Under the pieces are notes generated by a model. The model worked only from the letters and a program-made list of their open reading frames with translations. It did not search any database and was not told the DNA's origin. Both the position numbers and the translations under genes were made by a program. From NCBI GenBank assembly GCA_905250125.1, contig CAJNOL010000695.1, positions 46,633 to 110,632 on the forward strand: a stretch of DNA of 64,000 bases, in the 5' to 3' direction. Source of the stretch: Rotaria sordida. Lineage: Eukaryota; Rotifera; Eurotatoria; Philodinida; Philodinidae. Below are positions 24,401 to 36,265 of the stretch, one piece after another. Positions within the stretch are counted from its first letter, which is position 1. Each line of letters begins with the position of its first letter.

Positions 24401-25389
24401 ATAGTTTAGTACAATTATATTGTTATTTCAACAGATCTACCTTTTATTCTTTTCAATTAACAGTTAATGAGAAAATGACGATAGAAATTCTTTATATGTG
24501 TAGAAGTTAACAACAAGCATTAGGTGTAAAATTAGTAATAATACAAAAATAAATAAATTGAATCATCACATAATAAATCATCATGAATTACTCAAATAGT
24601 TTAAATAAAATGATTTTTTAACGTTTATAGAAATGTATTGAAATTGTTCGACATTAGGCTAACTAATAAAGATATTATCTCTTTATGATTATTTTATTTC
24701 TTGAAAAATATATCAGCATTTTTCATTTGGTTATGTTTGAGAAGCACTCAAAAATCTACGCTGACATAAACAAATGATCTCATCCGTCATGATTTGCCTT
24801 AAAGGTATTTTCTTTTTGTTCTTCTCTCCATGGATATATGTCTCAATTCATACGACATCATCAACTACTAGTCTTACTGCTGTATGAACATCTAAAGACG
24901 ATATGTACATAACATAAGGGCATTTTTTTTCTCTTTGATCGTTCTCTTTGCGCATATATGCATCGTATGTGATAGAAACTATAGAGAATGATTGTATTTC
25001 TGTGATCGAACATCGGCAAACAAAAAAAAAAAAAAAAAGTAAAATATATTTTTTTTTCATTTCTTCGATTCTCATTGCATGGCCTGCAGTCTTCTTTTTC
25101 GTTATAATAGTGAAAGAACGCGTAAAACTATTCATTAAAATCATGCGTATACATCAAAAAAGTGAGTAAGATTATTAAAAAAAATAATCTTTATAACGTG
25201 AAAAGAACTATAAAAAAATTTTTTTTTTAATTTTACAGAGTTCTTTTCTTTTAAATATAACAACATAATATGATTCTAAAATATTTAATTCTATCAATTA
25301 GTTTAAATATATTTTATACGATTTAATTAATTCGAGCGGTGCTTCTTTATTCCGGTGCTTTAAAATCTTTAAAACAAAAAAAAAAAATA
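21488..25389. other. Actin 3' region and gene-free DNA before CHPF
   Basis: About 3.9 kb of AT-rich sequence. Possible actin poly(A) signal AATAAA at about 21928. A (GA)n run lies at about 23944-23962. The region contains several short A/T homopolymers, but no exon, transposase or RNA gene could be recognised. The last 500 bp (about 24880-25389) is the CHPF upstream region. Confidence 0.5.
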
Positions 25390-28300
25390 ATGGCTGGTTC
25401 ATCTCGTCATAAAACGACATCTCTTATGCATCGTCATCGTCTAAAATCTCGTTATATATTATCAATTATTGTTGGTTTAATACTTGGTTTTGTATTAAGT
25501 TTTGCATGTTTACCATTAATGAGTATATGTGATAGTTCTTCATCAAGTTTTTTCGAACAATTTTCTTCACCATTAAATCTTCATTTAAATACTGGAAGTC
25601 TTTCATTACGTAATAAATTTGATTCATTGCGAATATTAAGTCGACATGCTCGTTCCATAGCTGATGTAACTCTTGTTGATTATCGTAGTAAAGATTATGA
25701 ACCAAGAATTCATCCATTACATCATGCATCAGTTAAATCAAACACTACTACTACTAATAATAATACGAATACTAATAATAAAAATAAAACTGTTGTCACA
25801 TCANNNNNNNNNNNNNNNNNNNNNNNNNNNNNNNNNNNNNNNNNNNNNNNNNNNNNNNNNNNNNNNNNNNNNNNNNNNNNNNNNNNNNNNNNNNNNNNNN
25901 NNNGGTATACGTGAAAAAGTTCTTGTTGCTGTTTTAACTGAAACAGATCGTTTAAATACATATGCTTTATTTCTTAATCAAACATTACAAGATTATGTTA
26001 ATCGTTTATCATTTTTTGTTAATGATAATGTACAAGATTTTCCAAAAGGTATGCATGTTGTTGCTATAAATGATGAACGAGCATATTTAAAACCATTTTA
26101 TATGTTAAAATATCTTGCGGAAAAAATGATTAAATCATATGATTGGTTTTTTCTTGTATCTGATAATACATATATACGAGGTTATAAAGTATGTTAAAAC
26201 AAACAAAATTTATTTATAAACAAATTCTTTTTTTTTTGTATTGTTTTTCAGTTAAATGAATTTCTTAATCATATTAGTATTGGTCAAGATCTTTATCTTG
26301 GACAAGCATTTGATGACGTACATGCTGTTTATTGTTATTTTGGATCTGGAATTATTTTATCTGCAGTAAGTTTATACAAATTATATAGAAGATTTTTACA
26401 AAAAATTCAAAATTATAGTAAGATTTGGTTTTTTTTTCGTACATGATTGGAGTAGCAGGTGTGTTAAATACTCTAAAAAAAATAGTCTTGATGTAAGTGG
26501 AACCTTGAAAAAGGTTACTATGTCATTTTGCAAATTTATACAGGTTTTTTTCTTGAGAATTATAATAAGCATTCCTATGGGAAAGAGTTTTTGAAAATAC
26601 TGCTTTGTTGTTAAGAAAATAAAAAGAATTTCTGTTTCACTGACAAAAAACGTGTTCGTATTTATTGATTTTGATCATCATAATTTCATTCGTGAGCAAA
26701 TGTGTGCGATATTCAAATTCAGCATCAAAAATTCAGTTGAATGACATGCGGTTCAATGAAAAATAATTTTTCATTAAACACACATCGATATTCTCCCATT
26801 GTCCTTTTTTTTTATTAATTTTGTCCGTGGTCTACTAAGGATGGAATTACACCGAAAAATACTTTCTGTTGAAACGTATGTTATATAACTGAATTGTTGA
26901 TGTTAAATCCGAATATTACATACATTTTGTGCATGAATGAAATAATGATGGTCAAAATCGATAAATACAAGCACGTTTTTGCCACTGAAAATGAAATTTT
27001 TTTATTTTCTTAACAATGAAGCAGTATTTTCAAAAAAAATCATTGCTCTATAGAAATGCTTATTATAATTCTTAAGAAAAAAACTGCATCGATGTGCAAA
27101 ATGACATAGTAGCCTTTTTCAAGGTCGCACTTCGGATCATATTTTATTTGAACAATAATAAGTATAGTTTGTCACAGTCAGTTTTATACGATCAATAAAA
27201 AAAGAATCACCTTGGAGAACTAACAAATAAAAAACTTGGCGTAATTGTCTAAGTCAATCCATTTGATCCAAAAATTGTGTATGTCATTATTCGGAATGTT
27301 TTTCTATCAAGACTATTTTAGAGTATTTGATATAGTCTCTATTTAACCATGTACAAAAAAATCTTACTATGATTTTGAGGTTTTGATACCTTAGATCATT
27401 CGACATTGTGTAAAATGTGATAATCTATTGCAGTCTCAATAGGACAGTTATTGAATAGAAGAAAAATCTCGGTTTTACTCAGAATTATTCTTACCAGGGA
27501 ATCTTACCAAATCATACGTCACTTTTGAAATGAATCCTACTTCATTACAAAAGCGTTATTACATTAAGAGAAAGACCAAATACATCCGTGCAATATACTT
27601 ATTTTTTTAAATTAAATTTATTTTAGTGAGTTTTGTGAAACACGAATTAAAAGGAGTGTTGAAGTATAGGAGTAGAAATTTGGGTTTCCTCCCGTCTCAG
27701 ACATGGAAGACATTCTTAGCAATCCTTCCCCTCCCTCTTTATCGCAAACTGTAACAGGCATTGTTGATATACGATCATAGATTGTATATCAATAACGTCT
27801 TGTTATAATATATGAACTATTCTCTTATTGTAATTATGGAGGATGAGGTAAAAGGATGGTAGAGAAATGTATCCCAAAATAGATAGAATAAAACACTCTC
27901 CCTATGATTGACAACAGCACCTACATCTTGTATCAACCGTTTAACCCCTCAAGGCTTGAACTAACAGTTTGCGTGATTTCTCATCAATCATCTTCACAAT
28001 CGATTATCAGATAGAATCTATTCATTGTAAAATTATCAAATTTCTTAATATGTCCTATCCTCAGATATCAATATTGAAAATTCTTTTATGAAAATAAACG
28101 CAAAATTTATTCTTATATGTACATCTTAAGATAAGAGATAATATAAAAAGCCTGACAGTTAGTACTATCAAGACCTATATTTGTATCAAGTTTGAAGTAG
28201 AAATTCAAAACATGATTTTGAAGGTGATCTCATTTTTTTAAAACTTTCTCTAGTTATTATGACGCTTACATCATGAGGTAATACTCATGTCAAAAGTTAT

Positions 28301-31300
28301 AAAAATACATTCGACTATTTCAGATGACATAAAATGATTTTTGATGATTGAAGCTTGAAATTTCTAATTTTTTGTATTGTTTTTAAATAGATAATAATTT
28401 CTTTCTAGTCAGTACTTCGAAAAATTTATGTTGAACTTGATTGGTGTACAAAAAATGCTTATTCACAAGATCTAACTGATAATATTGGTCGCTGTATTTT
28501 AAAAGCAGCAAAATTACCATGTGTTAATACAGCTAGTGTAAATTTTCTTTTCTTTCTTTTTTACTTGATATAACAAAAAAACAAAGGAAAAATTTTTAAT
28601 TTTTAGAATTCTAAATTCAATACTTATGTTAATTATCGTTTTGAATTCGATAGAGATATTGGTATTTTATCGAAAACTGAAAGTTTTAATCAAACATTAA
28701 CTGTTCATCCAATAAATGATCTTGCAACAATGCTTAAACTTCAAAAGTATAGTTGAATTTTGATTTATTTAAATTTGAATAAAAAATAAATAAATAAACA
28801 ACATATGAAACCTATAAATTAAAGGTATTTTAATCAAGTTGAAATCAATGAAATGACACAGAGTATAAAAAAATATGAAGAAACAATTGAACGTTCATCT
28901 TGTTATGCACCTGAAGGTTGTGGAAATATTCCATGGCCAGTTGGAGTACCACCACCCTTTAAATCACCAACACGTTTTGATGTTCTTCGTTGGGATTATT
29001 TTAATGAAACACATATTTATCTAAAAACTGATAATGATGTTATTGATTTAATGAAAGGTATAGTTTTATAGAATATTGAATTAATCTATATTCTATGGAT
29101 TTATTTATTTATTTATAATATAGATAATGATTATGAAGATATACATGAAGTTATTGATTATTCAGTAGAACAATTACAAAAAAAATATGGAACTGAGTAA
29201 ATTAAAATCATAGAAATCTTTTAAAAAATTTCATTTGTTTTTTTCTTTTATAAAGATTAAAATTTAAAAAATTACTCAATGGTTATCGTCAATTTGATCC
29301 AACACGTGGTACACATTATATTGTTGATATATTACTTATAGATGAAAATCAAAAAGAATATATTAAACGTGCTGAATTAATGAGACCATTAGGTAAGTTA
29401 TTTTATTTACAAAGATTGATATGCAAAAATCGAAATTTTACAATAATTACGTGATACAAATTATAGATAAATAGACTATTGAAAATTTTAATTTCAAAAA
29501 GAATAAGACTTATTGATATAGTTTTGAATGATATATAATATTTTACTTTTAGTTTTCATTGAATTATATGTATAAAAAGAACAATTGTCAATTTAAATAA
29601 ATTCTAAAGAACTCTTAAGATAATTTAATTAGAAAACGCTGTTAGCACAGACACGAAGCTATCGCACCACTATGGACGTCTGTTATATACACACACGATA
29701 ATTTATATATATATATGTTCGTGACAAAACTAAGATTTCGTCTAACCTGAAATCCAATATTGGATGCGTCCAAAGTGAGAATCTGAGATTAAAGATGATA
29801 TCTCCTAACAGATACGCTCAATAGCATAAGTCTTTTTCTTCACATATTTTCATCAATACTATAGGTTGAAATAAATAGAGGTCGACAAGTTCAGATCTGA
29901 GAAACTATTGAAAAAGTTCTCTGATCTAAATGAATCTATCCGGACAGGTTTTTTATCTATTTAATCTGAGCATTCAAATGAGAGCTGGTCGACACCTAAA
30001 AATGACAAGGAACCTAGACTTTGAGACTATTATTTTCTCGGGTAGGACAAGGCAAGAAGCAAGAAATCCACCTCGTTTCAACCTGTAGCGTATACATAGA
30101 ACGAAGAAATCTTCTCAGTTATTGGTGAATAAAACAGAAGTCTTATTCTTGTAAAACATAAGCATCATTGACAACTTTTCATTAAAGAAAATTTCTCATT
30201 AATTAAAATTATGATTTTCTTTACTAAGAACACGTAAAGATATTTATTTTAAACAAAATTTGAAGTATGATAAAGTACTAGTGTAATGATGCTTCCTTCA
30301 TTAAATCTTACAGAAAGGTGAAAACAAATCTACATAAGTTTGATTGTATTTTTTTTATTTGTCAATAAATTATGATATTTCGTATTATTTGATTATTGAA
30401 TAAATTCTTATGTTATAGGTCTTGTTGAAATAATTCCAATGCCATTTGTAACTGAAACAACAAAATTACATCTAATATTACCAATTCATTCTGATGAACA
30501 ATCAGTAGCTATTCGTTTTCTTCGTTATGCTAATAAAACTCTATTTGATAGAGAAACTCGTGATAAATTTGAATTACTTCTTACACATATTGTTACAACA
30601 AAAGAAGAATATTCTCAAACACAAAAATGGTTTGAAAATATCCGTAATGAAGTTAATTTAATATGTCAAATACATAAGCAATTAATAATAACATATCATA
30701 CATTACTTCTTCCAATATCATCAATTCCACTTTATTCTCAACCAATTTATTTACTTGAATTTTTTCAAACAAAACTTCATATAAATTCTTTAATATTTCT
30801 TACAAATCCATATGTTGATATTGATTCAGATTTTTTAAATCGATGTCGTTTAAATGTTATTGAAAATATTCAAATCTTTTTTCCAATTGGTTTCAATCAA
30901 TATCATCCATATATTATAGCACGTACACGTAATATAACAGATAATTCAACAATTGATTTACATAAAACTGTTGGATGGTTTAATTCATATGCATATGATC
31001 ATATTGGACTTTATATGAATGATTATGTAAATGTAAAAAAACTTATTTCATATCGTAATATATCAATATCAACAATGAATCTTTATGATTTATTTGTACA
31101 ATTAACTGATTTACATATTTTACGTGCACCTGATCAATCATTACGTGTTCATTATCGATCAATTAAATGTGATACAGATATACAATTAAATCCAATGGAA
31201 TATGAGCGATGTTTAATACAACGAGAAAAAGGTTTAGCATCACGTAGTCAATTGGCTATGATTGTTATTGAAAATGAACAAAACAAAACAACTAACAATA

Positions 31301-31317
31301 AAAAAAATAAAAAATAA
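25390..31317 (+). CDS. CHPF: Chondroitin polymerizing factor (chondroitin sulfate synthase 2)
   Basis: Golgi type II membrane glycosyltransferase-family protein that works with chondroitin synthases to lengthen the GlcA-GalNAc chain. Eight exons: 25390-26188 (with 100 N at 25804-25903), 26252-26365, 28409-28537, 28607-28746, 28825-29057, 29124-29196, 29256-29392, 30419-31317. Without the N they give 807 codons in frame; human CHPF is about 775. Residues about 18-40 form the signal-anchor helix, followed by a Thr/Asn-rich stem. Conserved blocks: GIREKVLVAVLTE, YDWFFLVSDNTY, IGRCILKA, WPVGVPPPFKSPTRFDVLRW, NGYRQFDPTRGTHY, VEIIPMPFVTET, DSDFLNRCRL, the Phe-Phe-Pro segment, and SRSQLAMIVIENEQ at the end. 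The start ATG at 25390 immediately precedes the basic N-terminus; an in-frame upstream region to 25339 lacks an ATG. Introns 2 (2,043 bp) and 7 (1,026 bp) are large; intron 2 holds a palindrome and a dispersed repeat. Confidence 0.93.
25804..25903. other. Assembly gap of 100 N inside CHPF exon 1
   Basis: Lies between the Asn/Thr-rich stem and the Gly-Ile-Arg-Glu start of the conserved domain. Both flanks are in phase 0, so the real missing coding length should be a multiple of three (or include an intron), whereas the placeholder is 100. A short conserved segment usually found just before this domain is missing here. Confidence 0.95.
26408..27379. repeat. Palindromic element in CHPF intron 2
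   Basis: The outer ends are reverse complements: CAAAATTATAGTAAGATTTG at about 26408 and the complement of ATCTTACTATGATTTTGAG at about 27361-27379. Inner arm sequence also matches: AAATACTCTAAAA...TAGTCTTGATG at about 26465 pairs with the 27300 segment, and TTTATTGATTTTGATCATCA at about 26660 pairs with the complement of the 26950 segment. About 970 bp overall, with unequal arms. No coding sequence. Confidence 0.75.
27637..27930 (+). mobile_element. Dispersed repeat in CHPF intron 2
   Basis: Begins GTGAAACACGAATTAAAAGG and contains GGAGGATGAGGTAAAAGGAT and CCAAAATAGATAGAATAAAA. Clear relatives lie in HMGCR intron 1 (16098-17075) and on the minus strand at 60940-61150. Ends look like a short inverted repeat built on GTGAAACA. 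No protein coding. The copy is in the sense orientation of its host gene. Confidence 0.65.
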
Positions 31318-34154
31318 AATTCTTTATTTTGAATTCAGATCTAAATTCTTTCTAAAAGACAAAACAAAGTTTGATTACGAAGGATGTGCAGTGTTGATGT
31401 AAAGATTGAAAAGTAAATTAACGGTATACACGATCTACTAGGACACTGATTACACTAAGAGTTTGGTGGAAAACGCAGAAAAGAAAAATATTAAATAGGA
31501 AAATATCGAAAAAAACCAAGGATAATGGAGGCAAGAAGAATTTTATTCGATCATATGAAGAAAGACAATAGAAAAGAGAAAGCTACGTGTACAGATCTTA
31601 ATTCCGTTTTTTGTCGGATGTGACTTATATCCATATTCATGGGTATTTGTAAAAGACGTAGACATCTCCGAATCGGGAACTGATACTATCAGCTGATCAA
31701 ACTCAGCGAGATGATCCTACGTACACCCACATCTTTTGCCAGTGAGTAGCCTTACTCGAGTTTGGTACATGTCCAAAATTTCAGCCTTTGATATATTTGC
31801 ATAAGAAAAATAGTATGGACCTACAATTTCAATCTTAAGCTTTATAATTGAATTTCATATATGTCATTCTGAATTCGATTATAAGACTTAACATTGAAAA
31901 AGTAGGTCCATGCTATTTTTCTTACGCAAGCATATAGAAGACTGAAATTTTTGGCTTACACCTAACTCGAATAGGGCCACTCACTGGTCGAAGACATGGT
32001 GTTCGTGGGTATTCATCGATTTGAAAAAATAATGTGCATTGGGCAATCACTTTAATATTCAACCATTTTGGGTGTTTGTAGGATCAGCTCGCTGAGCTCG
32101 ATCTGCTGATAGTATCAGTTCCAGATTTGGGAATGTTCGTGAATGTTCGGATCTTCTATAAAGACCCCATATTTACCCACACCCTACGCACACGCAGACC
32201 TACACAGTCATAGCCAGATCGAGGGTTCCCCAAGAAATTAAAGTTGTTCTGGTCAAACATTCCTTTAAAATTGTAAACAGCCTTTAATCCCTTTATTCTT
32301 GTTTGTTTGAATCTTGCTCTTCTGCCATTCTGCATCAATTTCGTACTAGAACCAATATAAGAAGTCACTAAAATCATTGCAAAAAAAAACAACCATTATT
32401 TCTGTTCATATTGAACTTCTGCCTTTTTCTAGAACAAATTTCAGGTTGTTATTTCGAAAATCTGTTCGAAGTGTTCTTCGCAGTTCGAATTTGACTCACT
32501 TCCGAAAGACTATGTTTTATTTCTGGCCCGAGTACTATGTAATAAAATATTGTCATCCTTGACTAGATACATTTGATTTTTTCATCTGAAATTTTTTTCG
32601 AATCGAACAAGATTATTATTTGAACTTTCACATTCGATTTCAGGTAATCAATCAAAAAAACATCGAACAAATATTTGGCCGACAACAGATTTTTTTTTTG
32701 TTTACCATTAAGACGAAATAATTGATTGAAATCATTCTGAAGACATACAATTCCTTGAAGTGTTTGTCGAGCATTCAAATTGGTTTCACTAAATAAATCA
32801 AGACTTATCGATATATCGCATTAATAAGTGACAAACCTATTGATTTCTGCTGCTTGAATCAGATATAATCTATTTGGTTCAGTTTTTAAGAATATAAATA
32901 GATCAGTCTTTGAACATTGACATGATAAATTTCTCAATTAAGAATGATTTTTACTAGGATTAAATCGTTGCTCTTCAATCGAACTATTTTATCCATTTGA
33001 ATTTCTTTCCAACATTTAGTTACGAGTTGTTTGCTGAGTAAAACTTGACTTTGTGAATTGTTCACTTCGACCTAAAGTTTTCCATTTGAATATGATTGAG
33101 TTGTTCTGATGAACGAGTCAGAAAATTCAGGAGATAAAGGTGAACATTTTTTACTCAGAATTCACCAATGAGATAGATAAAATCGATCACTTAAGTTTTT
33201 GGCTTTCGAGGCCCTTCTATTAATACAGAGGCCTAAATTCAAGCTCTATCAATGCAGAACTGAATGCTCTACTAAGGATGTGGGTTGATGTAGAAAAAGG
33301 CACAAAACGTTATAACACTTTGCTGTCGCATCATCAGAAGATAACTCAAGATATTAATTTCCCTTGTGACATAACATATCCTATAATTATATTATAGCGG
33401 ATATTGCGACAAGTTTCTTCGAAAGTTTGAAAAATATAATTACAAAAAAATAAACATTTGACTTTAAAAAACGGCAGTTGATGTAGTTTCATTAGAAAGA
33501 CTAGGAACATACCGTCATAGTTCCTTTCATTTTGAATGATTGAATTGAAACAAAATTGAAAAACAAACGATAAATACCTATTGATTATATCCTATGATTG
33601 ATTCTCAGCCGCAAAAAAGTGTGTAATGATTCTCCAAAGAAATAAAGTATTCTTGTTTACAAGGGACTGTATTCATCTTGTTGAGAATGTATTGTCAAAT
33701 GGAGTATTTATCTCTGTTGTCAACACTATATAATGCTTTTGACTATTATTATCATTTCTCATTCTGCTTTAGATTATCAATTAAGTAAAATGTATTTGGT
33801 CAAAATAACCTTTTCTATTAAGTACAAATTCTAAATATTTTATTCAACGTGAAGATTGAAGAAATGCCACCACTTCGACGATCGAGTTGACTCTTTTTGG
33901 GGTTTGTAGTTACTGTATTATATAGTCTAAAAAGTAAGTATTTGCCCTTCCAGAATGTTAAAAATTTTCTTCCTGAGCGAGAAAATCTAGATAAAATATT
34001 GCAAATACTACTTGTTTCTTAGTTTTATGATATATCGAATAATTAAAGCAATAAGTGTTGATATCAATATAATAATTGATGACAATCGAACTTCTAGAAG
34101 GTTGATATAAGATGATAGAAAGAAAGATACATCTACATTTAGTCTATACTTATT
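31318..34154. other. Intergenic stretch with one palindrome
   Basis: About 2.8 kb. It contains a palindrome at about 31625-32185. On the minus strand at about 32600-32800 a coding-like stretch (ETNLNARQTLQGIVCLQNDF) is followed by Lys-rich sequence; it could be a gene remnant but was not recognised. The remainder shows no gene. Confidence 0.45.
31625..32185. repeat. Palindromic element between CHPF and the secreted orphan gene
   Basis: GGAACTGATACTATCAGCTG at about 31677 pairs with the complement of CTGCTGATAGTATCAGTTCC at about 32103. AAAAATAGTATGGACCTACA at about 31806 pairs with GTAGGTCCATGCTATTTTTC at about 31902. Arms of roughly 240 bp flank a short loop near 31850-31880. No coding sequence. 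Confidence 0.75.
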
Positions 34155-34727
34155 ATGAAGATTATTACTTGTTTATTATTATTTATTCTTCTGATTATAT
34201 GTATTGAATCGAAAGTAGCAATTCGTACGTATGTAGTAGTACAAAATGGAAAAGCCAATCGAAATAAATTATATGGGTTTACAATATTAGATTCAAAAGA
34301 AGAAACAGCTTTATATCGATTAAAAGTTTCGTCACGTGATATCGATACTGCTATACTTGTTGATAATCCTGGAAAGAATATCGTGGCTAATCTTGAAGAT
34401 GCATGGAAAAATAGAAAAGCTAATGTTACATTTTCTATTTATGATTATAAGTTAAATAAATGGACAGATGGAAGTATACAAAAAAAATTACGTTTCTTAT
34501 CTACTGATTATACAGTGAAATATAATGATGAGCAATTTATTGCAAAACGGAAAAGTCTTCCAAAAAGAATAGAAGTTTATCATAAAAATCAAAATGAATT
34601 ATTAGCTGAATGGCGACGTCGTACTAAGCCGCTCTTATCGAAGCGTGCTAAATATGATGTGAAAATCTATTCGAATAAAGTACCTGATGCTATTTATTTT
34701 TTCTTACTGTTAATGATGCATCAATGA
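34155..34727 (+). CDS. Secreted protein of unknown family, single exon
   Basis: Not recognised. 190 residues from ATG 34155 to TGA. Residues 1-19 (MKIITCLLLFILLIICIES) form a strong signal peptide. The mature part is basic, has no cysteine after the signal, and shows a pattern of short beta-strand-like segments (YGFTILDSKEETALYRLKVS, then DTAILVDNPGKNIV, then VTFSIYDYKLNKW). This vaguely resembles tubby/LURP-type beta barrels, but that is only a guess. The last 12 residues (AIYFFLLLMMHQ) are hydrophobic, so a GPI-attachment tail is possible. A TATA-like GATATAAG lies about 50 bp upstream, and AATAAA follows at 34854. Single exon, unlike its neighbours. Confidence 0.7.
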   Translation: MKIITCLLLFILLIICIESKVAIRTYVVVQNGKANRNKLYGFTILDSKEETALYRLKVSSRDIDTAILVDNPGKNIVANLEDAWKNRKANVTFSIYDYKLNKWTDGSIQKKLRFLSTDYTVKYNDEQFIAKRKSLPKRIEVYHKNQNELLAEWRRRTKPLLSKRAKYDVKIYSNKVPDAIYFFLLLMMHQ

Positions 34728-34853
34728 CCTCTTGGAGGCTAAAACTATTTACATTGATCTTAATTACATGCATGATTTTTTAAACTAATACACAACTAAA
34801 GAATTATTTACATCTTCTGTTTGCACTGACAGCAGATTAACATTGCTTTTATC

Positions 34854-34859
34854 AATAAA
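34854..34859 (+). terminator. Polyadenylation signal AATAAA of the secreted orphan gene
   Basis: Canonical AATAAA about 127 nt after the stop codon in an AT-rich 3' region. Confidence 0.5.
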
Positions 34860-35327
34860 ACTTCTACCCTTTATTTTTTGCTTTCATTTATTATATTTTT
34901 GTCGATGTTTTTAAAAATAGTTTAGAAAATAAATCCTTTTTGGAATAGAGATACAAAGTCAAATCCGAATGGAAGACCTTTTTGTTTATTAATGAAGATT
35001 TTTCTGTAAATTTTGCATGATTTATTACATTTAAGTATATATGATATCTTTGCTTAGATGCTATGAACTCCAACCATTTTGAACTTTTTAAGCTTATAAC
35101 GGATGGTACAGAATAAATTACCCTCTAAGTATTTTTGAAATTTTTCCTGTATTAGCCCTTGAATCGGATAACTCTTCTTATCAAAAGATAATACTTGAAA
35201 CTCTGCACAAAATGGTCGATGTCAAGAAAAACGAGCTGCTTTCGACTAGAAAACTCGGGCAAACAATAGGAAATTTGAAGCAGAAATCCGATAGCCGACT
35301 CTGCCAGATTAGCGTCAGTTACAACTA

Positions 35328-35584
35328 GACCTGTGACAGCTCACAGTTCTATGAGCCGATTCTTTATTGAGAACTAGGTCCAAAGATCAGTTCTTTTTTG
35401 AGAATTCGGTCCGGTGACCAATTCTTTCCATATCGACTCGATTTACTAATAATGATAATGTAGCGACTCTATTTGATACTTGTTTTACTTGTCAATAAAG
35501 GACTGCTTACCAGTTCCAATTCCTTTGAAAAGAACTGATCAAGTGATACCACTTCAGGTCCTCGATCACGAACTATGACAGGTC
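35328..35584. mobile_element. Short palindromic element with GACCTGT ends
   Basis: Ends are GACCTGTGACAG on the left and GACCTGTCATAG read inward from the right, each flanked by TA. Inner arms pair partly, for example GATCAGTTCTTTT at about 35386 with the complement of AAAAGAACTGATC at about 35528. About 257 bp. TA flanks suggest a Tc1/mariner-type origin, but they occur by chance easily in AT-rich DNA. Confidence 0.55.
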
Positions 35585-35749
35585 TAATTACAGCCACAAC
35601 TAGAAAAATTGAGCAACCGAATCTGATCACAGGATTTGAGCTTCCAAGTTGCTACTATTCTCCCGAGTTTACCGACAGATAACGGCGTCTTTCTAGCAGG
35701 GATTTCCCCGAAATTCACGAGTCCAGGCGTTAAAATCATTGACCTGAAG

Positions 35750-36265
35750 GTATATTTTATTTAGCAAATATAGTCTCCTTCAATTTTTTCAGAATCAAAC
35801 GTAATTGTACAATAAAATCAAGTACAGAACGTAAAATTTTTTTGTTTTCAATCTTTTTGACCGAAAGTTTTATTTTGTCAATCAGTGTTGCCTTTGTTGT
35901 TACATGGTCCTAATTCATAGCTTCAACCGATTCATTCCATAAACTATAGTCTAATGGACATAAATTAAGCGAATTTGTTTGTTAACAGGTCTTCGGAATG
36001 AATATAAGAAAATGATCAACACACTGTTTTTGACTCAGGAAATGTGTGTGAGTTCTAGGATCATCCTTCTAGTGTGTCCAGTCATTTCCTAAGATTTTCC
36101 TGTCGAATTTTAGAACGATTGGAAGAACGTCATTGATGTATCTTTCGGCATCCATTATTCCATCTTCCAAAATCACCAGCACTGTCAGCACTTGTACATG
36201 TACACGTGACGACACTATCATCTTCACTGAGAATTTTGTTTTTTTAATGAACAGTATCTTTCTTC
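35750..36265 (-). pseudogene. Decayed mariner-type transposase remnant
   Basis: Read on the minus strand from about 36265, frames joined across stops give KTKFSVKMIVS, then VILEDGIMDAERYINDVLP, then the catalytic-core segment (LGNDW followed by degenerate DGA.PHTH-like sequence), then LSLWN-like NLCPLDYSLWNESVEAMN, then TLIDKIKLSVKKIENKKILR. This order (second catalytic Asp region, then PNSPDLNPLDYSLW-type box, then C-terminal helices) is characteristic of mariner/maT DDE-D transposases. Several stops and shifts (for example TAG after DWTH) make it non-functional. The plus-strand frame at 36133-36426 is an antisense shadow. Confidence 0.75.
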
